A stretch of DNA of 6,565 nt from JBCCGG01 sp039029395 (GTDB lineage Bacteria > Pseudomonadota > Alphaproteobacteria > Kiloniellales > JAKSDN01), in contig JBCCGG010000089.1 of assembly GCA_039029395.1 (NCBI GenBank), positions 1 to 6,565 of the forward strand, written 5' to 3'. Below are positions 5,762 to 6,565 of the stretch, one piece after another. Within the stretch, counting starts at the first letter, position 1, and the number at the start of each line of letters is the position of its first letter. The notes beneath the pieces are model-generated. The model made no database searches and was not told the origin of the DNA. It saw only the letters and a program-made list of their open reading frames with translations. Position numbers and translations under genes: made by a program.

Positions 5762-6322
5762 ATGTTACCACTACGCCGCAAGTCATGCGCCGCACTGCTA
5801 TTGCTGGCCGCCACTGCGCTTGCGCTCGCGCCGCGTCCCGGGCTGGCCGAATCTGCCTCTCAGATCGACCAGGACGTCAAGCAGTCTCTGGACAAGCTCT
5901 ATGCCGAATCGCCGGAGGCCAAGGAGCTCTCCACGCAGGCGAAGGCGATCCTAGTGTTTCCGAGGATCGTCAAGGCAGGACTGCTGCTCGGCGGCCAGTA
6001 TGGCGATGGTGGCCTAGTCAAAGGTGGCAAGATGGACGGTTATTACAATTCCACCGCGGTGTCCTACGGTTTGCAGGCCGGAGTCCAATGGTTCGGCTAC
6101 GCTATGTTCATGATGAACGACGAAGCGGTGCAGTATCTGGAGGAGAGCGACGGCTGGGAGGTTGGCTCCGGGCCGAGCGTCGTGGTCTGGGATCAAGGCG
6201 CGGCCGGCTCGATGACCTCCACGTCTCTCAAGGACGACATCTACGTATTCTTCTTCGACCAGAAGGGCCTGATGGCGGGGCTCGGCCTCCAAGGCACCAA
6301 GATCACCAAGATCTCCCCCTGA
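5762..6322 (+). CDS. Secreted SYLF (Ysc84, DUF500) domain protein, lipid-binding family
   Basis: A 186-residue protein with a signal peptide (MLPLRRKS, hydrophobic run, PGLA before ES; cut expected after A29). Residues about 35-186 match the SYLF/Ysc84 domain: a helical lead with QDVKQSLDKLY, then AKAILVFPRIVKAGLLLGGQYGDG, SYGLQAGVQWFGYAMFMM, and the closing FFFDQKGLMAGLGLQGTKITKI. In eukaryotes this domain binds phosphoinositides and membranes; the many bacterial exported versions have no settled function, and lipid or outer-membrane association is the usual guess. The start ATG 5762 is supported by AGGGGAGGAG about eight bases before it. Length and domain coverage are normal for bacterial members, with no truncation. 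Its divergent neighbour is also an exported protein, but nothing in the sequence links their functions. Family call firm; biological role unknown. Confidence 0.93.
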   Translation: MLPLRRKSCAALLLLAATALALAPRPGLAESASQIDQDVKQSLDKLYAESPEAKELSTQAKAILVFPRIVKAGLLLGGQYGDGGLVKGGKMDGYYNSTAVSYGLQAGVQWFGYAMFMMNDEAVQYLEESDGWEVGSGPSVVVWDQGAAGSMTSTSLKDDIYVFFFDQKGLMAGLGLQGTKITKISP

Positions 6323-6363
6323 TCGGACGCGATCACCTAGGTGCCATTTTATGGAGGGATAGA
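6323..6363. terminator. Gap between converging SYLF gene and tRNA-Thr
   Basis: Only 41 bases separate the SYLF stop from the 3' end of the tRNA, and the two are transcribed toward each other. Small repeats are present: GATCG-GACG-CGATC (6321-6334), the palindrome CACCTAGGTG (6334-6343), followed by CCATTTT. For the SYLF transcript these could form a weak terminator ending in TTTT (6347-6350). No strong stem was found for the tRNA side. Confidence 0.3.
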
Positions 6364-6438
6364 TGGTGCCGCCGGTGTGAATCGAACACACGACCCCACC
6401 CTTACCAAGGGTGTGCTCTACCCCTGAGATACGGCGGC
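6364..6438 (-). tRNA. tRNA-Thr (anticodon GGU)
   Basis: Read on the minus strand this is a 75-base cloverleaf with an encoded CCA. The acceptor arms GCCGCCG/CGGCGGC pair fully, with discriminator A. The anticodon stem CACCC/GGGTG closes loop TTGGTAA, giving anticodon GGT for threonine ACC/ACU codons. The T stem GTGTG/CACAC holds TTCGATT. The D arm reads TCTC-AGGGGTA-GAGC: the last three pairs form, but position 10 is T where G is nearly universal, leaving a T-C mismatch with base 25. The rest is normal, so the gene is probably functional. Confidence 0.95.
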
Positions 6439-6565
6439 ACGGGGGGCAGGTCGGAACGGGCGGCAAAATGCCCCCGGCGCCGGGCCATGGCATGCGTCAT
6501 TATCTTGACCTGAAATGGCCATGGCGCGGCCTTGACGGCGCCATGGCCGCCCCGCCAGACTGCAC
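6439..6565. other. Gene-free region upstream of tRNA-Thr
   Basis: No credible coding region is seen here. It should hold the leftward promoter for the tRNA. A minus-strand GATAAT, lying in the AT-rich stretch near 6494-6516, is a possible -10 but has no good -35 partner. The stretch also contains the palindrome CCCGGCGCCGGG (6473-6484) and three copies of GGCCATGGC-type sequence (6483-6491, 6517-6525 and, as part of GCGCCATGGCC, 6538-6548). Confidence 0.4.
6517..6548. repeat. Perfect 11-bp inverted repeat
   Basis: GGCCATGGCGC (6517-6527) and GCGCCATGGCC (6538-6548) are exact reverse complements separated by ten bases, making a very stable GC-rich hairpin on either strand. There is no T run on either side. 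It may be the end of a gene beyond the window, a protein-binding dyad, or a dispersed genomic repeat. Confidence 0.65.

Noticed and set aside
5632..6513. Plus-strand frame of 293 codons covering the SYLF gene and running through the tRNA
   Set aside because: It overlaps the SYLF gene out of phase and crosses a structured tRNA; no domain or ribosome site.
1..6565. CRISPR array, insertion sequence, phage or toxin-antitoxin genes
   Set aside because: No regularly spaced direct repeats, transposase or integrase motifs, or small paired toxin-antitoxin frames were seen; the tRNA-Thr could serve as an integration site, but no repeat of its 3' end was found in the window.

Overview
The window is GC-rich, tightly packed bacterial DNA that looks alphaproteobacterial. 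The base composition, the protein styles and the threonine tRNA (close to the usual alphaproteobacterial form, with an encoded CCA end) all fit that. The exact genus cannot be read from the sequence.

Left part (1-5108): a divergent LysR-type regulator (minus strand, only its DNA-binding end is inside the window) faces a four-gene plus-strand cluster. The order is a manganese-type ureohydrolase resembling 3-guanidinopropionase/4-guanidinobutyrase (GpuA/GbuA), a secreted glycine-betaine-class (ProX/OpuAC) substrate-binding protein, a ProV-type ATPase with a shortened CBS tail, and a ProW-type permease with an unusual ~290-residue N-terminal extension that contains a coiled coil. The natural reading is an uptake-and-hydrolysis module for a zwitterionic guanidino compound: import by the ABC system, then release of urea by the ureohydrolase, under control of the LysR protein. 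The substrate is an inference. A 20-bp stem-loop directly after the binding-protein stop codon probably sets binding-protein mRNA above ATPase/permease mRNA.

Middle part (5109-5761): a 120-base gap with only weak hairpins, then a minus-strand gene for a small secreted protein made of two cysteine modules with exactly identical spacing. A 121-base divergent intergenic region follows.

Right part (5762-6565): a secreted SYLF/Ysc84-domain protein on the plus strand converges on a minus-strand tRNA-Thr(GGU) with an unusual U at position 10. The last 127 bases hold no gene but contain a strong 11-bp inverted repeat and repeated GGCCATGGC motifs upstream of the tRNA.

The most interesting elements are the pairing of a ureohydrolase with a betaine-class importer, the permease extension, and the intercistronic stem-loop. 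No CRISPR array, insertion sequence or phage gene was seen.
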